A stretch of 60,450 bases of DNA from an uncultured Christensenellaceae bacterium (GTDB lineage Bacteria > Bacillota > Clostridia > Christensenellales > Pumilibacteraceae), in contig CAJULE010000013.1 of the NCBI GenBank assembly GCA_910587445.1, positions 1 through 60,450 of the forward strand, given 5' to 3'. The translations under genes and the position numbers were made by a program. This document shows positions 26,287 through 34,168 of the stretch, one piece after another (positions within the stretch are counted from its first letter, which is position 1; every line of letters starts with the position of its first letter). Below the pieces are notes generated by a model, which saw only the letters and a list, made by a program, of their open reading frames with translations, ran no database searches and had not been told where the DNA came from.

Positions 26287-26565
26287 CTATCTGCCCTTAG
26301 CCGTCTTTTCGCCTGCGTGACCCTTGAAGGTACGCGTGGGGGCGAACTCGCCGAGCTTATGACCGACCATTTCTTCGGTGCAGTATACGGGGACGTGCTT
26401 GCGACCGTCGTGAACGGCGATCGTGCATCCTACGAACTCGGGGAATATCGTCGAGCTTCTCGACCAGGTCTTTATTACCTTTTTGTCTGTGCTGTCCATC
26501 TGAGCCTTGACTCTGTTGTACAATCTCTCTTCGACGTAAGGTCCTTTCTTAACGCTTCTTGACAT
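26287..26565 (-). CDS. rpsS: 30S ribosomal protein S19
   Basis: A 30S head protein that pairs with S13 near the A site; 92 residues. MSRSVKKGPYVEERL and VGHKLGEFAPTRTFKGHA are diagnostic. Confidence 0.97.
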   Translation of the reverse strand: MSRSVKKGPYVEERLYNRVKAQMDSTDKKVIKTWSRSSTIFPEFVGCTIAVHDGRKHVPVYCTEEMVGHKLGEFAPTRTFKGHAGEKTAKGR

Positions 26566-26577
26566 ATCGCTTTACCT

Positions 26578-27405
26578 CTAATTGATGCGCTTGACAATGA
26601 ACTTGTCGCTTGCCTTGTGCTTCTTTCTCGTCTTATAACCGAGCGTCGGCTTGCCCCAAGGAGTAACGGGGGACGGTCTGCCTATCGGAGACTTGCCTTC
26701 GCCGCCGCCGTGAGGGTGATCGCACGGGTTCATTACGACGCCGCGCACGGTGGGACGTACGCCCATGTGGCGCTTTCTGCCCGCTTTGCCGAGCGACACG
26801 AGCTCGTGGTCGAGGTTGCCGACCTGACCTATGGTCGCCTTGCAGCCGAGCAGTATCATTCTCATTTCTCCCGAAGGAAGCTTGAGCGTCGCATATCCGC
26901 CGTCTTTTGCCATGAGCTGAGCCGAGCTGCCTGCGGCTTTCGCTATCTGACCGCCCTTGCCCGGTTGCATTTCGATGTTGTGCACCATGGTGCCTACGGG
27001 GATGTTCTCGAGCGGAAGCGCATTGCCGGCTTTTATGTCGGCGTCCTTGCCGCTTACGACCTTATCGCCCTTGGAAAGACCGAGAGGCGCGAGAATATAT
27101 CTCTTTTCGCCGTCCGCATAGCAAAGAAGAGCGATGTATGCGGTGCGGTTGGGATCGTACTCTATTTCCTTTACGGTTGCGGGAACGCCGTCCTTATCGC
27201 GTTTGAAGTCGATTATTCTGTACTTTCTGCGATTGCCGCCGCCTATGTGGCGTACGGTTATTCGACCGTTGCTGTTCCTGCCGCCCGATTTGCTCTGCGT
27301 TTCGAGCAGCGATTTTTCCGGGGTGGTTCTCGTTACTTCGTCGAACGAGCTGACTGTCTTTTGACGCGTGCCCGGAGTCATCGGCTTAAATCTTTTTATA
27401 GCCAT
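26578..27405 (-). CDS. rplB: 50S ribosomal protein L2
   Basis: A large 23S rRNA-binding protein needed for subunit association and peptidyl transfer, 275 residues. KRFKPMTPGTRQKTVSSFDEV is at the N-terminus, and the conserved RGVVMNPCDHPHGGGEGKSP, containing the key His, is near 215-235. Confidence 0.98.
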   Translation of the reverse strand: MAIKRFKPMTPGTRQKTVSSFDEVTRTTPEKSLLETQSKSGGRNSNGRITVRHIGGGNRRKYRIIDFKRDKDGVPATVKEIEYDPNRTAYIALLCYADGEKRYILAPLGLSKGDKVVSGKDADIKAGNALPLENIPVGTMVHNIEMQPGKGGQIAKAAGSSAQLMAKDGGYATLKLPSGEMRMILLGCKATIGQVGNLDHELVSLGKAGRKRHMGVRPTVRGVVMNPCDHPHGGGEGKSPIGRPSPVTPWGKPTLGYKTRKKHKASDKFIVKRIN

Positions 27406-27431
27406 TTACGTTGTCTCCTTATCTACTTGCC

Positions 27432-27722
27432 TTAAGCCATGCTCTCGAAGAACTCGATTGCCTTGCTCTCGGGGGCGAGCTGTACATACGCTTTCTTGTA
27501 AGAAGCGGTGTAGCCTTGCGTTCTGCCCTGGCGCTTGAGCTTGCCCCTGACGTTTACGGTGTTGACCTTGGCGACCTTTACCTTGAAGATCTCTTCGATC
27601 GCCGCCTTTATCTGCGTCTTGTTCGCGTCCTTGGCAACCTCAAACGTGTACTTCTTGTTGTCTATGCCCTCGTTGCCTTTTTCGGTAATGATGGGTCTTC
27701 TTATAATATCGTACGCGTTCAT
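27432..27722 (-). CDS. rplW: 50S ribosomal protein L23
   Basis: A tunnel-exit protein that docks trigger factor and SRP; 96 residues from MNAYDIIRRPIITEKG. The ATG at 27722 overlaps the rplD stop by 4 nt (ATGA) and has GAGAGGTG upstream. A GTG 9 nt earlier is in frame but less well placed. Confidence 0.96.
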   Translation of the reverse strand: MNAYDIIRRPIITEKGNEGIDNKKYTFEVAKDANKTQIKAAIEEIFKVKVAKVNTVNVRGKLKRQGRTQGYTASYKKAYVQLAPESKAIEFFESMA

Positions 27723-28345
27723 GCCTTGCACCTCTCTGTCAATTTCTCGATAGCGGCTTTCGTAGCCACGAACTTATTGCCGACGACAACGTCGTATACG
27801 CTTACGAATTCGCTGTTTACGGTCATGACATTGGGAATGTTGTTGGCTGCTCTTACGACGTCCGCGTCGCAGTCCGTTATGCAAAGCACCACGTTTTTAT
27901 CGAGCTTGAGAGCCTCGACCACTTTGACCATTTCCTTGGTCTTTGCCGCCGCGAGCTTTATCTCGTCGACGACGATTATCTGACCGTCCGTGAATTTTTT
28001 GCTGAGCGCCGACACCATTGCGCCGCGCTTTGCTTCCTTGTTCATCTTCTGCGAGAAGTCTCTGGGCTTCGGCGCGAATACGACGCCGCCCTTTACCCAT
28101 TGGGGAGCTCTTATCGAGCCCTGGCGCGCCCTGCCTGTTCCCTTCTGTCTCCAGGGCTTTATGCCGCCGCCGCGCACTTCCGTGCGGGTAAGCGTGCTTT
28201 TCGTTCCCTGGCGCGCGTTGTTCATCTGCGCAACCACCGCCTGATGTATGAGCGGCTCGTTATATGCGGCTCCGAAGACCGACTCGTCGAGTTCGAGCGT
28301 GCCCGTCTTGTCGCCGTTTTGATTCAAAATATCGATTGTAGGCAT
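27719..28345 (-). CDS. rplD: 50S ribosomal protein L4
   Basis: A tunnel-constriction protein, 208 residues. RQGTKSTLTRTEVRGGGIKPW and KGTGRARQGSIRAPQWVKGG form the loop that lines the exit tunnel. In E. coli L4 autoregulates the S10 operon; whether it acts on the leader at 29382-29666 is unknown. Confidence 0.97.
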   Translation of the reverse strand: MPTIDILNQNGDKTGTLELDESVFGAAYNEPLIHQAVVAQMNNARQGTKSTLTRTEVRGGGIKPWRQKGTGRARQGSIRAPQWVKGGVVFAPKPRDFSQKMNKEAKRGAMVSALSKKFTDGQIIVVDEIKLAAAKTKEMVKVVEALKLDKNVVLCITDCDADVVRAANNIPNVMTVNSEFVSVYDVVVGNKFVATKAAIEKLTERCKA

Positions 28346-28360
28346 TTATCTCTCCTCCGC

Positions 28361-29050
28361 TCACTTCTTGACCGTTTCTTTGACCGTCACGAGCCCGCCC
28401 TTGGGTCCGGGCACGGCGCCGCGAATGAGCAATACGTTTCTTTCCTTGTCCACTTTTACGACGGTGAGGTTTTGTATCGTCACGTTTTCGTGTCCGTACT
28501 GACCTGCCATCTTAAGACCCTTTATGACCTTGCTCGGCGTCGAGTTCGCACCCGTGGAACCGCGTTCGCGGTGTACGGGACCCGTGCCGTGGCTCATCTT
28601 GAGGCGATGGAAGTTCCAACGCTTGATTACGCCCGTGAAGCCTCTGCCCTTTGTAAGACCGGAAACGTCCACTTTGTCGCCGTTTTCGAAGATGTCGCAA
28701 GATACGCTGTCGCCGACCTTATACTTGTCCGCGTCGTCGAGCTTGAACTCTTTTATGACGCGCTTGGGAGTGATCGCCGTGCCCGCCTCTTCGGAAGCCT
28801 TTACGAAAGCCCCCACCTGCGGACGGTTTACGCCGACGTACTCTTTTATCTTTGCGTCTTTCTTGTTTGTCTTGCGAGCGCTTGCGTCTTCGTATGCGAA
28901 CTGAACCGCGCTGTACTTGTCGCGCTCCGGGGTCTTTACTCTCAAGACCGTCATCGGACCTGCCTCCACGACTGTTACGGGGATCACCAGTCCGGTCTCG
29001 TCGAATATCTGCGTCATGCCGACTTTGCGGCCTAAAATAGCTTTTTTCAT
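28361..29050 (-). CDS. rplC: 50S ribosomal protein L3
   Basis: An early-assembly protein reaching the peptidyl-transferase centre, 229 residues. AILGRKVGMTQIFDETG starts it; GFTGVIKRWNFHRLKMSHG and HRERGSTGANSTPSKV are the conserved loop. It follows rpsJ by 22 bp. Confidence 0.97.
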   Translation of the reverse strand: MKKAILGRKVGMTQIFDETGLVIPVTVVEAGPMTVLRVKTPERDKYSAVQFAYEDASARKTNKKDAKIKEYVGVNRPQVGAFVKASEEAGTAITPKRVIKEFKLDDADKYKVGDSVSCDIFENGDKVDVSGLTKGRGFTGVIKRWNFHRLKMSHGTGPVHRERGSTGANSTPSKVIKGLKMAGQYGHENVTIQNLTVVKVDKERNVLLIRGAVPGPKGGLVTVKETVKK

Positions 29051-29072
29051 GTTACTTTACCTCCGCCCTGTC

Positions 29073-29381
29073 TCACAGCTTTATCTGTATATCCACACCG
29101 GCGGGAAGGTCGAGCTTCATGAGCGAGTCGACTGTCTTTGCCGAAGGATTATAGATGTCAATAAGTCTCTTATGGGTGAGAATCTCGAACTGCTCGCGGG
29201 AATCCTTGTACTTGTGTACCGCCCTCAGAATAGTTACGACTTCTCTGTCCGTCGGAAGCGGTATGGGTCCGCTTACCTTCGTGCCCGTGCGCTTAGCCGT
29301 TTCCACGATTCTCGCCGCCGATTGGTCGATGATGTTGTGGTCGTAGGCCTTGAGCTTGATGCGAATTTTTTGTCCTGCCAT
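29073..29381 (-). CDS. rpsJ: 30S ribosomal protein S10
   Basis: A 30S head protein (also NusE, the transcription antitermination partner of NusB); 102 residues. KIRIKLKAYDHNIIDQSAARIV and THKRLIDIYNPSAKTVDSLM are typical. First gene of the superoperon. A GGAGG lies 7 nt before the ATG. Unlike many bacteria, no rpsL-rpsG-fusA-tuf block lies upstream; spo0A is divergent. Confidence 0.97.
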   Translation of the reverse strand: MAGQKIRIKLKAYDHNIIDQSAARIVETAKRTGTKVSGPIPLPTDREVVTILRAVHKYKDSREQFEILTHKRLIDIYNPSAKTVDSLMKLDLPAGVDIQIKL

Positions 29382-29666
29382 TTTTGTTCCTCCATAGCAT
29401 TTCCGTGAACCACCGCCTCACGCGTGTCAAAACTTCGGCTTAAAGAACGGACTTTCGGTTTCCGAGCGCTCTCGGACCTTCAAGTCCTCGACACTTTATC
29501 GAGACGGGCTTACACGGTCGCGGGAAATCGCGCCTCCCGCTTACGGTCCGCATAAGTTCTCCGCGCCCCGCTAAAATTAAGTGCGGCAATCTTATGCATC
29601 ATACCTTATAAATAAGCCCTTCGCCACGCCTTTCGGAGAGCATAAAAAACCCTCTATGGACATAGC
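29382..29666 (-). promoter_or_regulatory. Structured leader of the ribosomal superoperon
   Basis: The predicted untranslated leader is about 285 nt. In gene sense it contains several stems: CGGGAGGCGCGATTTCCCG, TCTCGATAAAGTGTCGAGG, and CCGAGAGCGCTCGG close to the rpsJ Shine-Dalgarno. The length and stacked hairpins suggest autogenous control by a ribosomal protein. No known leader class was matched. Confidence 0.4.
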
Positions 29667-29672
29667 TCGACT

Positions 29673-29702
29673 ATTATACCAAAAAGAAAGCGCCTTTGTC
29701 AA
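29673..29702 (-). promoter_or_regulatory. rpsJ: Promoter of the S10-spc-alpha superoperon
   Basis: On the minus strand a perfect TTGACA (29697-29702), an 18-nt spacer and a perfect TATAAT (29673-29678). This is the strongest promoter seen in the window, as expected for ribosomal genes. I see nothing else supportable in the 29703-29900 stretch. Confidence 0.85.
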
Positions 29703-29902
29703 GCGTTTTTCGAAGGCAAAAAAATCTTTTTTCGCTCTCTTCGGACAAGATTTTCGAGCATACCGCGCCATTCATACAAGCCGCCGTACATATGCGCGCG
29801 CGTACTTTCGCACGATCGCGCCATATGCTTTGTATTTGCGCATACCGCCGACGCGGCGAGCTCGACTTCGTATTCGATAATGACGGATATTATGTCGGGA
29901 TT

Positions 29903-29958
29903 TTCGACAAAGACGTATATTTCAACACGCGTTTTCTTTAGTTCCCGCTCTTTCGACA
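29903..29958. promoter_or_regulatory. Two candidate 0A boxes upstream of spo0A
   Basis: TTCGACA, the reverse complement of the 0A-box core TGTCGAA, occurs at 29903-29909 (extended match TTTGTCGAA) and at 29952-29958 (ATGTCGAA). Both lie 50-110 bp upstream of the spo0A promoter, consistent with autoregulation. GTCGAA words are frequent in this genome's coding sequence, so chance is not excluded. Confidence 0.4.
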
Positions 29959-30008
29959 TAAAAACTCAATCGGTCTTTTTATTCGATAAATAACGGCAGG
30001 CGATATGT

Positions 30009-30037
30009 TTGTCTTTTAATGCCGTCCCTTGTATAAT
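30009..30037 (+). promoter_or_regulatory. spo0A promoter
   Basis: TTGTCT (30009-30014), a 17-nt spacer and a perfect TATAAT (30032-30037), about 37 nt before the ATG. Confidence 0.7.
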
Positions 30038-30073
30038 TTTACTTGTAATAAAAATATAAAAGGAAATAACACT

Positions 30074-30829
30074 ATGAAAAATCGAATTTTGTTGGTAGAC
30101 GACAGCGAAGAACTGCTTTCCGAACTCGAAACCTTTCTCTCCTCCCGCGGCTTCGAAGTCGTGGGAAAGGCGACCGACGGCGAACGAGCAATCGAACTTG
30201 CGGAGCTTGTCAAGCCCGACATAATGGTGCTCGACCTCGTGATGCCGAAAATGGACGGCTTTGCCGTGCTCGAAAAAGTCGACCGCTCGAATATGCGAGT
30301 GCTGGTCTTAAGCGCGCTTTCGCAGGACACTTTCATAGCCAAAGCCGCTTCGCTCGGCGCGGACTACTATATGATAAAGCCCTGCTCGCACGAGAACCTC
30401 GCCGCAAGGCTCAAAGACCTTTCCGGCACGGAGCGAACCGCTCAACCTGCGGCGCCGCGCTCCGTACGCGCGCCCGTCAACAAGACTCTCGACGAAAAGA
30501 TAACCAACATCTTCATAACCGTAGGGATACCCGCGCACATAAAGGGATATCAGTTTCTCCGCGAGGCGATAAAAATGGCGATAGACAACCCCGACATCAT
30601 CAACAGCATAACGAAAAGGCTGTATCCCGAAGTCGCGGAGCGCTTCGCCACTTCCCCGAGCAAAGTCGAGCGCGCGATACGCCATGCCATAGAAGTCGCT
30701 TGGAACCGCGGCAAGATCGAGAACATCAACTCGCTGTTCGGCGTGCGCGTCTACAATCACAACGAAAAGCCGACAAACGGAGAATTCATAGCCCTCGTCG
30801 CCGACAAAATGCTGCTCGAATCCGTATAG
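30074..30829 (+). CDS. spo0A: Sporulation transcription factor Spo0A
   Basis: The master regulator of sporulation entry. The 251-residue protein has an N-terminal receiver domain (LLVDDSEELL with the acidic pair, phospho-acceptor Asp in IMVLDLVMPKMDG at about residue 56, and Lys in MIKPCS) and a C-terminal DNA-binding domain (GIPAHIKGYQFLREAI, TSPSKVERAIRHAIEVAW, KPTNGEFIALVADKM) highly specific to Spo0A. AAAGGA precedes the ATG at 30074; 15 in-frame codons upstream are not needed. It predicts a spore-forming lineage, in agreement with spoIIR, sleB and ypeB here. Confidence 0.97.
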   Translation: MKNRILLVDDSEELLSELETFLSSRGFEVVGKATDGERAIELAELVKPDIMVLDLVMPKMDGFAVLEKVDRSNMRVLVLSALSQDTFIAKAASLGADYYMIKPCSHENLAARLKDLSGTERTAQPAAPRSVRAPVNKTLDEKITNIFITVGIPAHIKGYQFLREAIKMAIDNPDIINSITKRLYPEVAERFATSPSKVERAIRHAIEVAWNRGKIENINSLFGVRVYNHNEKPTNGEFIALVADKMLLESV

Positions 30830-30857
30830 CCCTATCCTATATAATATATATACATAC

Positions 30858-30899
30858 AAAAGGACGCACAAAGCAAAGAGCCTTGCGTGCGCCCTTTTT
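30858..30899. terminator. Intrinsic terminator after spo0A
   Basis: AAAAGGACGCACAAAG pairs, with small bulges, with CTTGCGTGCGCCCTTTTT, and ends in a T-run on the plus strand. Confidence 0.7.
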
Positions 30900-30922
30900 C
30901 TTTATATACGGCTTGTATATGC

Positions 30923-31690
30923 TTACGCGCGGAAAAACTCGCCGAGCGAAGGAATGACCCTGTCTACCTCTATTCCGCTCCTTTCGAGGTCGTCTTTTGT
31001 CGCCTCTCCCGAAAGCACGAGCGTCGAATAGAAACCGTTTTCCGACGCAAAGCGCATATCGGTGTACAGCCTGTCCCCTATCATGACCACGTCTCTGCCG
31101 TTCGCACCCGCGACTTTGGACAGCGCCCTCGCCATGGGCGCATACGGTTTTCCGCACACGGCGATCGGACGCTTGCCCGTGCTCGCCTCGATGAGAGCAA
31201 GGAACGACCCGACGTCGGGAATGTATCCGTCGCCCACGGGACAGTTGAAATCGGGATGAGTCGCTATAAACGGCACGCCCGAGCGCACAAACGCGCAGAT
31301 TTTGGACAGTTTTTCGTAGTTGAGCGACGTATCGAAACCGACGACTGCGAGATTAGGCGAGTTCTCGACGAGCTCTATTCCCGCCGCCGCAAACTCACCT
31401 TTCAAAAGCTCCGTACCGAGAACGTAAACTTTCGGAAAAACATAGTTTTCGGAAATATAATCGATCGTCGCGTTTCCCGCCGTAAAAATATCGGATTCCT
31501 TTGCCGGTATTCCGAGCACGGACAGTTTCGCGGCATAAGCCCGTCTCGAGCACGACGTATTATTCGTGAGAAACAGCACTTTGCCTTTTTTCCTCATCCT
31601 CTCGACGGTTTGCGCCGCTCCGTCTATCGCCTTGCCTCCGAGATACACAGTGCCGTCCATATCCAAAAGATAACATTTAAAGTCCGTCAT
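30923..31690 (-). CDS. HAD-superfamily phosphatase, NagD-like (HAD-IIA)
   Basis: A probable cytosolic phosphatase of sugar phosphates or nucleotides. Motif I DMDGTVY (about residue 10), motif II TNN (about 42), motif III Lys in CGKP and motif IV IGDRLYTD (about 200) are all present, with the C2 cap typical of HAD-IIA between motifs II and III. Length 255. I chose the second ATG (31690), which is 8 nt from GGAGG; the first ATG (31696) is only 2 nt away. Substrate unknown. Confidence 0.9.
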   Translation of the reverse strand: MTDFKCYLLDMDGTVYLGGKAIDGAAQTVERMRKKGKVLFLTNNTSCSRRAYAAKLSVLGIPAKESDIFTAGNATIDYISENYVFPKVYVLGTELLKGEFAAAGIELVENSPNLAVVGFDTSLNYEKLSKICAFVRSGVPFIATHPDFNCPVGDGYIPDVGSFLALIEASTGKRPIAVCGKPYAPMARALSKVAGANGRDVVMIGDRLYTDMRFASENGFYSTLVLSGEATKDDLERSGIEVDRVIPSLGEFFRA

Positions 31691-31798
31691 AGACATGACC
31701 TCCGTAGCGAATCCCTTGAAAGTCCGACCGCGCGCATGACGCGACGAATATTCCTTAAGGCATTCTCCTCTTCCTTAGTTTATAGCCGACAAGCCCGT

Positions 31799-33103
31799 TC
31801 AGTCAAGCAAATACGCATCGGTAACGCCCATATTCTTCAGGTGAGTAAGCGCCCCGTACTTGCCCGTCATTTCGGGAGCAAGCGCAAGGCACAGCTGCGT
31901 TTCGCTCACGTCGAGATAGCCGCGCAAAGAAAATCCGTCGTCGGAATAGAGCCTTCTGAAAATCTTATAAGCGGCTTTAAGGCGGGTCGAAAACTTCTGA
32001 AGCTCGCTTTTCAGTTCGTCCTCGTATTCTCCTATGCGGTAATCGCACAGCGCCATGACCTTTTCGGGCAGATACGGAGTTATGGAATTTGCGGCGGCGC
32101 GCTCGTTTGCGCCCAGATATTCGACGAGCTTTTCGAGCCGCATATTGTTGTCGGGAGGAGGAAGGAAGCCGTCCTGCTTTCTCGCCTCGAATATCTTCGG
32201 ATATATGTCGAGCAGGAGCATGGAAAACAACAGCTCGTTCTCTCCGCGCAGCCTGCTCTTTCTCTCCTCGTGCTTCATGAGCATTTCGAGGGCAAGAGCG
32301 CAAGCCGTATCGCCGCCGCAAAAAAGTCTCGACGAATCCTCGAGCGCGGCAAGCGCAGACAGTTTGAGTCCGCTTTCGAACAGTATTCCCGCGGTTTCGG
32401 CGCCTCTCCCGATCCCGCGCAGAGCCGCAAGCAGTCCGTCTATCTCCCCGAGAGCGGCGTCGTATATTTCGTCGCATATCTTTTCTCCACGCACGAGCGA
32501 CGAAAATCTCCAATCGTAAAGAGCGACGAGTCTCGAAGCTATTTCCCCGAACAGCGCGGCGTTTATGTTGCCGGAAGCTTTTTGCAGACGCGCCGTGTCG
32601 CAAAGCACGAATTTCGGCGCATCCGTTTTAAACAGGCGCGGCATTCCCCCGCCGTCAATAGAGGCGGAAGGTACGAGAAAGGAGGCGGACGAGTGAACGC
32701 GCACGACCATTCCGCACTTTAAAGAAGCGAACGCCGCTATGTACTTCGCGCAGTCGCAGACATAGCCTCCGCCCACGCCGAGCACAGCCCGCACTCCGTC
32801 CCCGACCGTCTCACCCTCGAGCACGGCAAAACCGTCGCCGCGCGATACCTCGCGCTCGTGCACGAGATAGCCGCCGCGGCGCAAAAGTCTCTTCAGATCC
32901 TCGACTTCATATCCCCTCTCTCTCACGAGCACTACGCCGCACCCTGCGGGGGCTATCACATTCATTGCGGAAAGTATGTTTTCCTCCGCTCCTGCGCCGA
33001 GAAAAAACGCCGTGTCGAGCTTGTGCCTTTTGCCGCACGAACACTCGGCGTCGTAACCGCTCCAATCGTTTATAGCTCTGCCCGTAAGCTCCTTCAATGA
33101 CAT
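31799..33103 (-). CDS. Glycerol-1-phosphate-dehydrogenase-like protein, metal site degenerate
   Basis: A 434-residue protein related to the AraM/EgsA branch of iron-type alcohol dehydrogenases. It opens CSCGKRHKL, the usual signature of that branch, and has LGVGGGYVCDCAKYIAAF and PSASIDGGGM in the nucleotide/substrate region. Where relatives have SRPASGSEHxxSH with metal-binding histidines, this reads SSRLFCGGDTACAL, so the usual metal ligands are missing. Either the chemistry has changed or it is inactive. The ATG at 33103 has GAGGTG 6 nt upstream; 46 further in-frame codons upstream look non-coding. Confidence 0.65.
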   Translation of the reverse strand: MSLKELTGRAINDWSGYDAECSCGKRHKLDTAFFLGAGAEENILSAMNVIAPAGCGVVLVRERGYEVEDLKRLLRRGGYLVHEREVSRGDGFAVLEGETVGDGVRAVLGVGGGYVCDCAKYIAAFASLKCGMVVRVHSSASFLVPSASIDGGGMPRLFKTDAPKFVLCDTARLQKASGNINAALFGEIASRLVALYDWRFSSLVRGEKICDEIYDAALGEIDGLLAALRGIGRGAETAGILFESGLKLSALAALEDSSRLFCGGDTACALALEMLMKHEERKSRLRGENELLFSMLLLDIYPKIFEARKQDGFLPPPDNNMRLEKLVEYLGANERAAANSITPYLPEKVMALCDYRIGEYEDELKSELQKFSTRLKAAYKIFRRLYSDDGFSLRGYLDVSETQLCLALAPEMTGKYGALTHLKNMGVTDAYLLD

Positions 33104-33222
33104 TTCGCACCTCGCAGGAATTTTCTGATATGCGTATACCCATATACATATTAAGTATACATACGTAAGCCTTGCGAGACGCCGCTTGTTTTCCCGAAAA
33201 ACGTCGAAATACGAAGGATTTT

Positions 33223-34119
33223 TTATTTTACGGACAGCCATATCTCCATGCCCTTACTTTCGGTGGTCAGCGCCCGCGCCGCGCCTACGGCGCCGCTGCG
33301 ATCGATCGCGTCCGCCGCAAGAAGCGCGCGAGCGGAATTTTCGAACAGCCCCACGCAGCCCGAACCGCTCCCCGTCATAAACGCCGCAAGCGCGCCAGCC
33401 TCCTTCAGCGCCGAAAGTCTTTTTTCTATTATGCCGTCGCACTTTGCGGCAGGCTTCGTGAGCGCGTTGTCGGTCAAAGACGCGATACGAGTAAGATCGC
33501 CGGACTTGAGCGCGGCAATGAGAGCGTCGTTATCGGTGGGCTCAAAGCGTGCCGACGGATACATTTCGTCGAACCGAGAAAAGCACTCCGCCGTGGAGAT
33601 CCCGCCGCCGCCCGACACAAGCACCAAATCGAGCGGCCCCGCGTCGAACCTTTCGAAATTCGCCCCCGTGCCGACGATCCTCGCGTAACCGCCGACGCTC
33701 ATGACGGGCACGTCGCTTCCCACCCCTTCGGCATCCTTAGCGGCGTAACCTCTGCGATAAAAGCCGAAAAGTTCGTTGCACGCGAAAAGGACTGCCGCGG
33801 CGTCCGCGCTCGAGCCGCCGACGCCCGCCCCCTCGGGCAATCGCTTGTCCACCGAAACGTCGATACCGAAAACGCCGAAACGCGCCCAAAGCGAACGGAT
33901 CGCTTTAAGCACGCTGTCGTTTTCGTATTTCGACTTTTCGCCGTTGTAGGTAATACAAACTTCTTCGTCGAAACGCTCGCAGACGGTGACGACGTCGGCA
34001 AGGCTCACCGACGCCGTCACGCTGTCAAGCAAATGTAATCCTCTATTTCCTTTTCCGCTGACGTTTAGGGACAAATTTATTTTCGCCCGTGCGGAGACCT
34101 TTATTTTTCTCTTTTTCAT
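33223..34119 (-). CDS. ispE: 4-diphosphocytidyl-2-C-methyl-D-erythritol kinase
   Basis: A GHMP-family kinase of the MEP pathway for isoprenoid precursors. At 298 residues it has AKINLSLNVSGKG near the start and the ATP-binding LPEGAGVGGSSADAAAVL at about 93-110; MTGSGSGCVGLF is the third GHMP motif. The usual DGYH after the first motif reads GLHLLD, a minor deviation. The ATG lacks a Shine-Dalgarno and lies 6 nt from a -10 box, suggesting a leaderless mRNA. Confidence 0.92.
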   Translation of the reverse strand: MKKRKIKVSARAKINLSLNVSGKGNRGLHLLDSVTASVSLADVVTVCERFDEEVCITYNGEKSKYENDSVLKAIRSLWARFGVFGIDVSVDKRLPEGAGVGGSSADAAAVLFACNELFGFYRRGYAAKDAEGVGSDVPVMSVGGYARIVGTGANFERFDAGPLDLVLVSGGGGISTAECFSRFDEMYPSARFEPTDNDALIAALKSGDLTRIASLTDNALTKPAAKCDGIIEKRLSALKEAGALAAFMTGSGSGCVGLFENSARALLAADAIDRSGAVGAARALTTESKGMEIWLSVK

Positions 34120-34125
34120 GTACCT

Positions 34126-34154
34126 ATTTTACACTTTTTCTTCCGAATAGTAAA
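34126..34154 (-). promoter_or_regulatory. ispE promoter, leaderless arrangement
   Basis: On the minus strand TTTACT (34149-34154), a 17-nt spacer and extended TG-TAAAAT (34126-34131), then 6 nt to the ispE ATG. Confidence 0.6.
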
Positions 34155-34168
34155 GCGGTTTCGACCCG

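Noticed and set aside
26617..27435. 272-codon plus-strand frame antisense to rplB
   Set aside because: Shadow of a highly conserved ribosomal gene.
29699..29959. 86-codon minus-strand frame upstream of the ribosomal operon
   Set aside because: It overlaps the -35 box of the rpsJ promoter and the candidate 0A boxes, and its composition is not protein-like in the second half.
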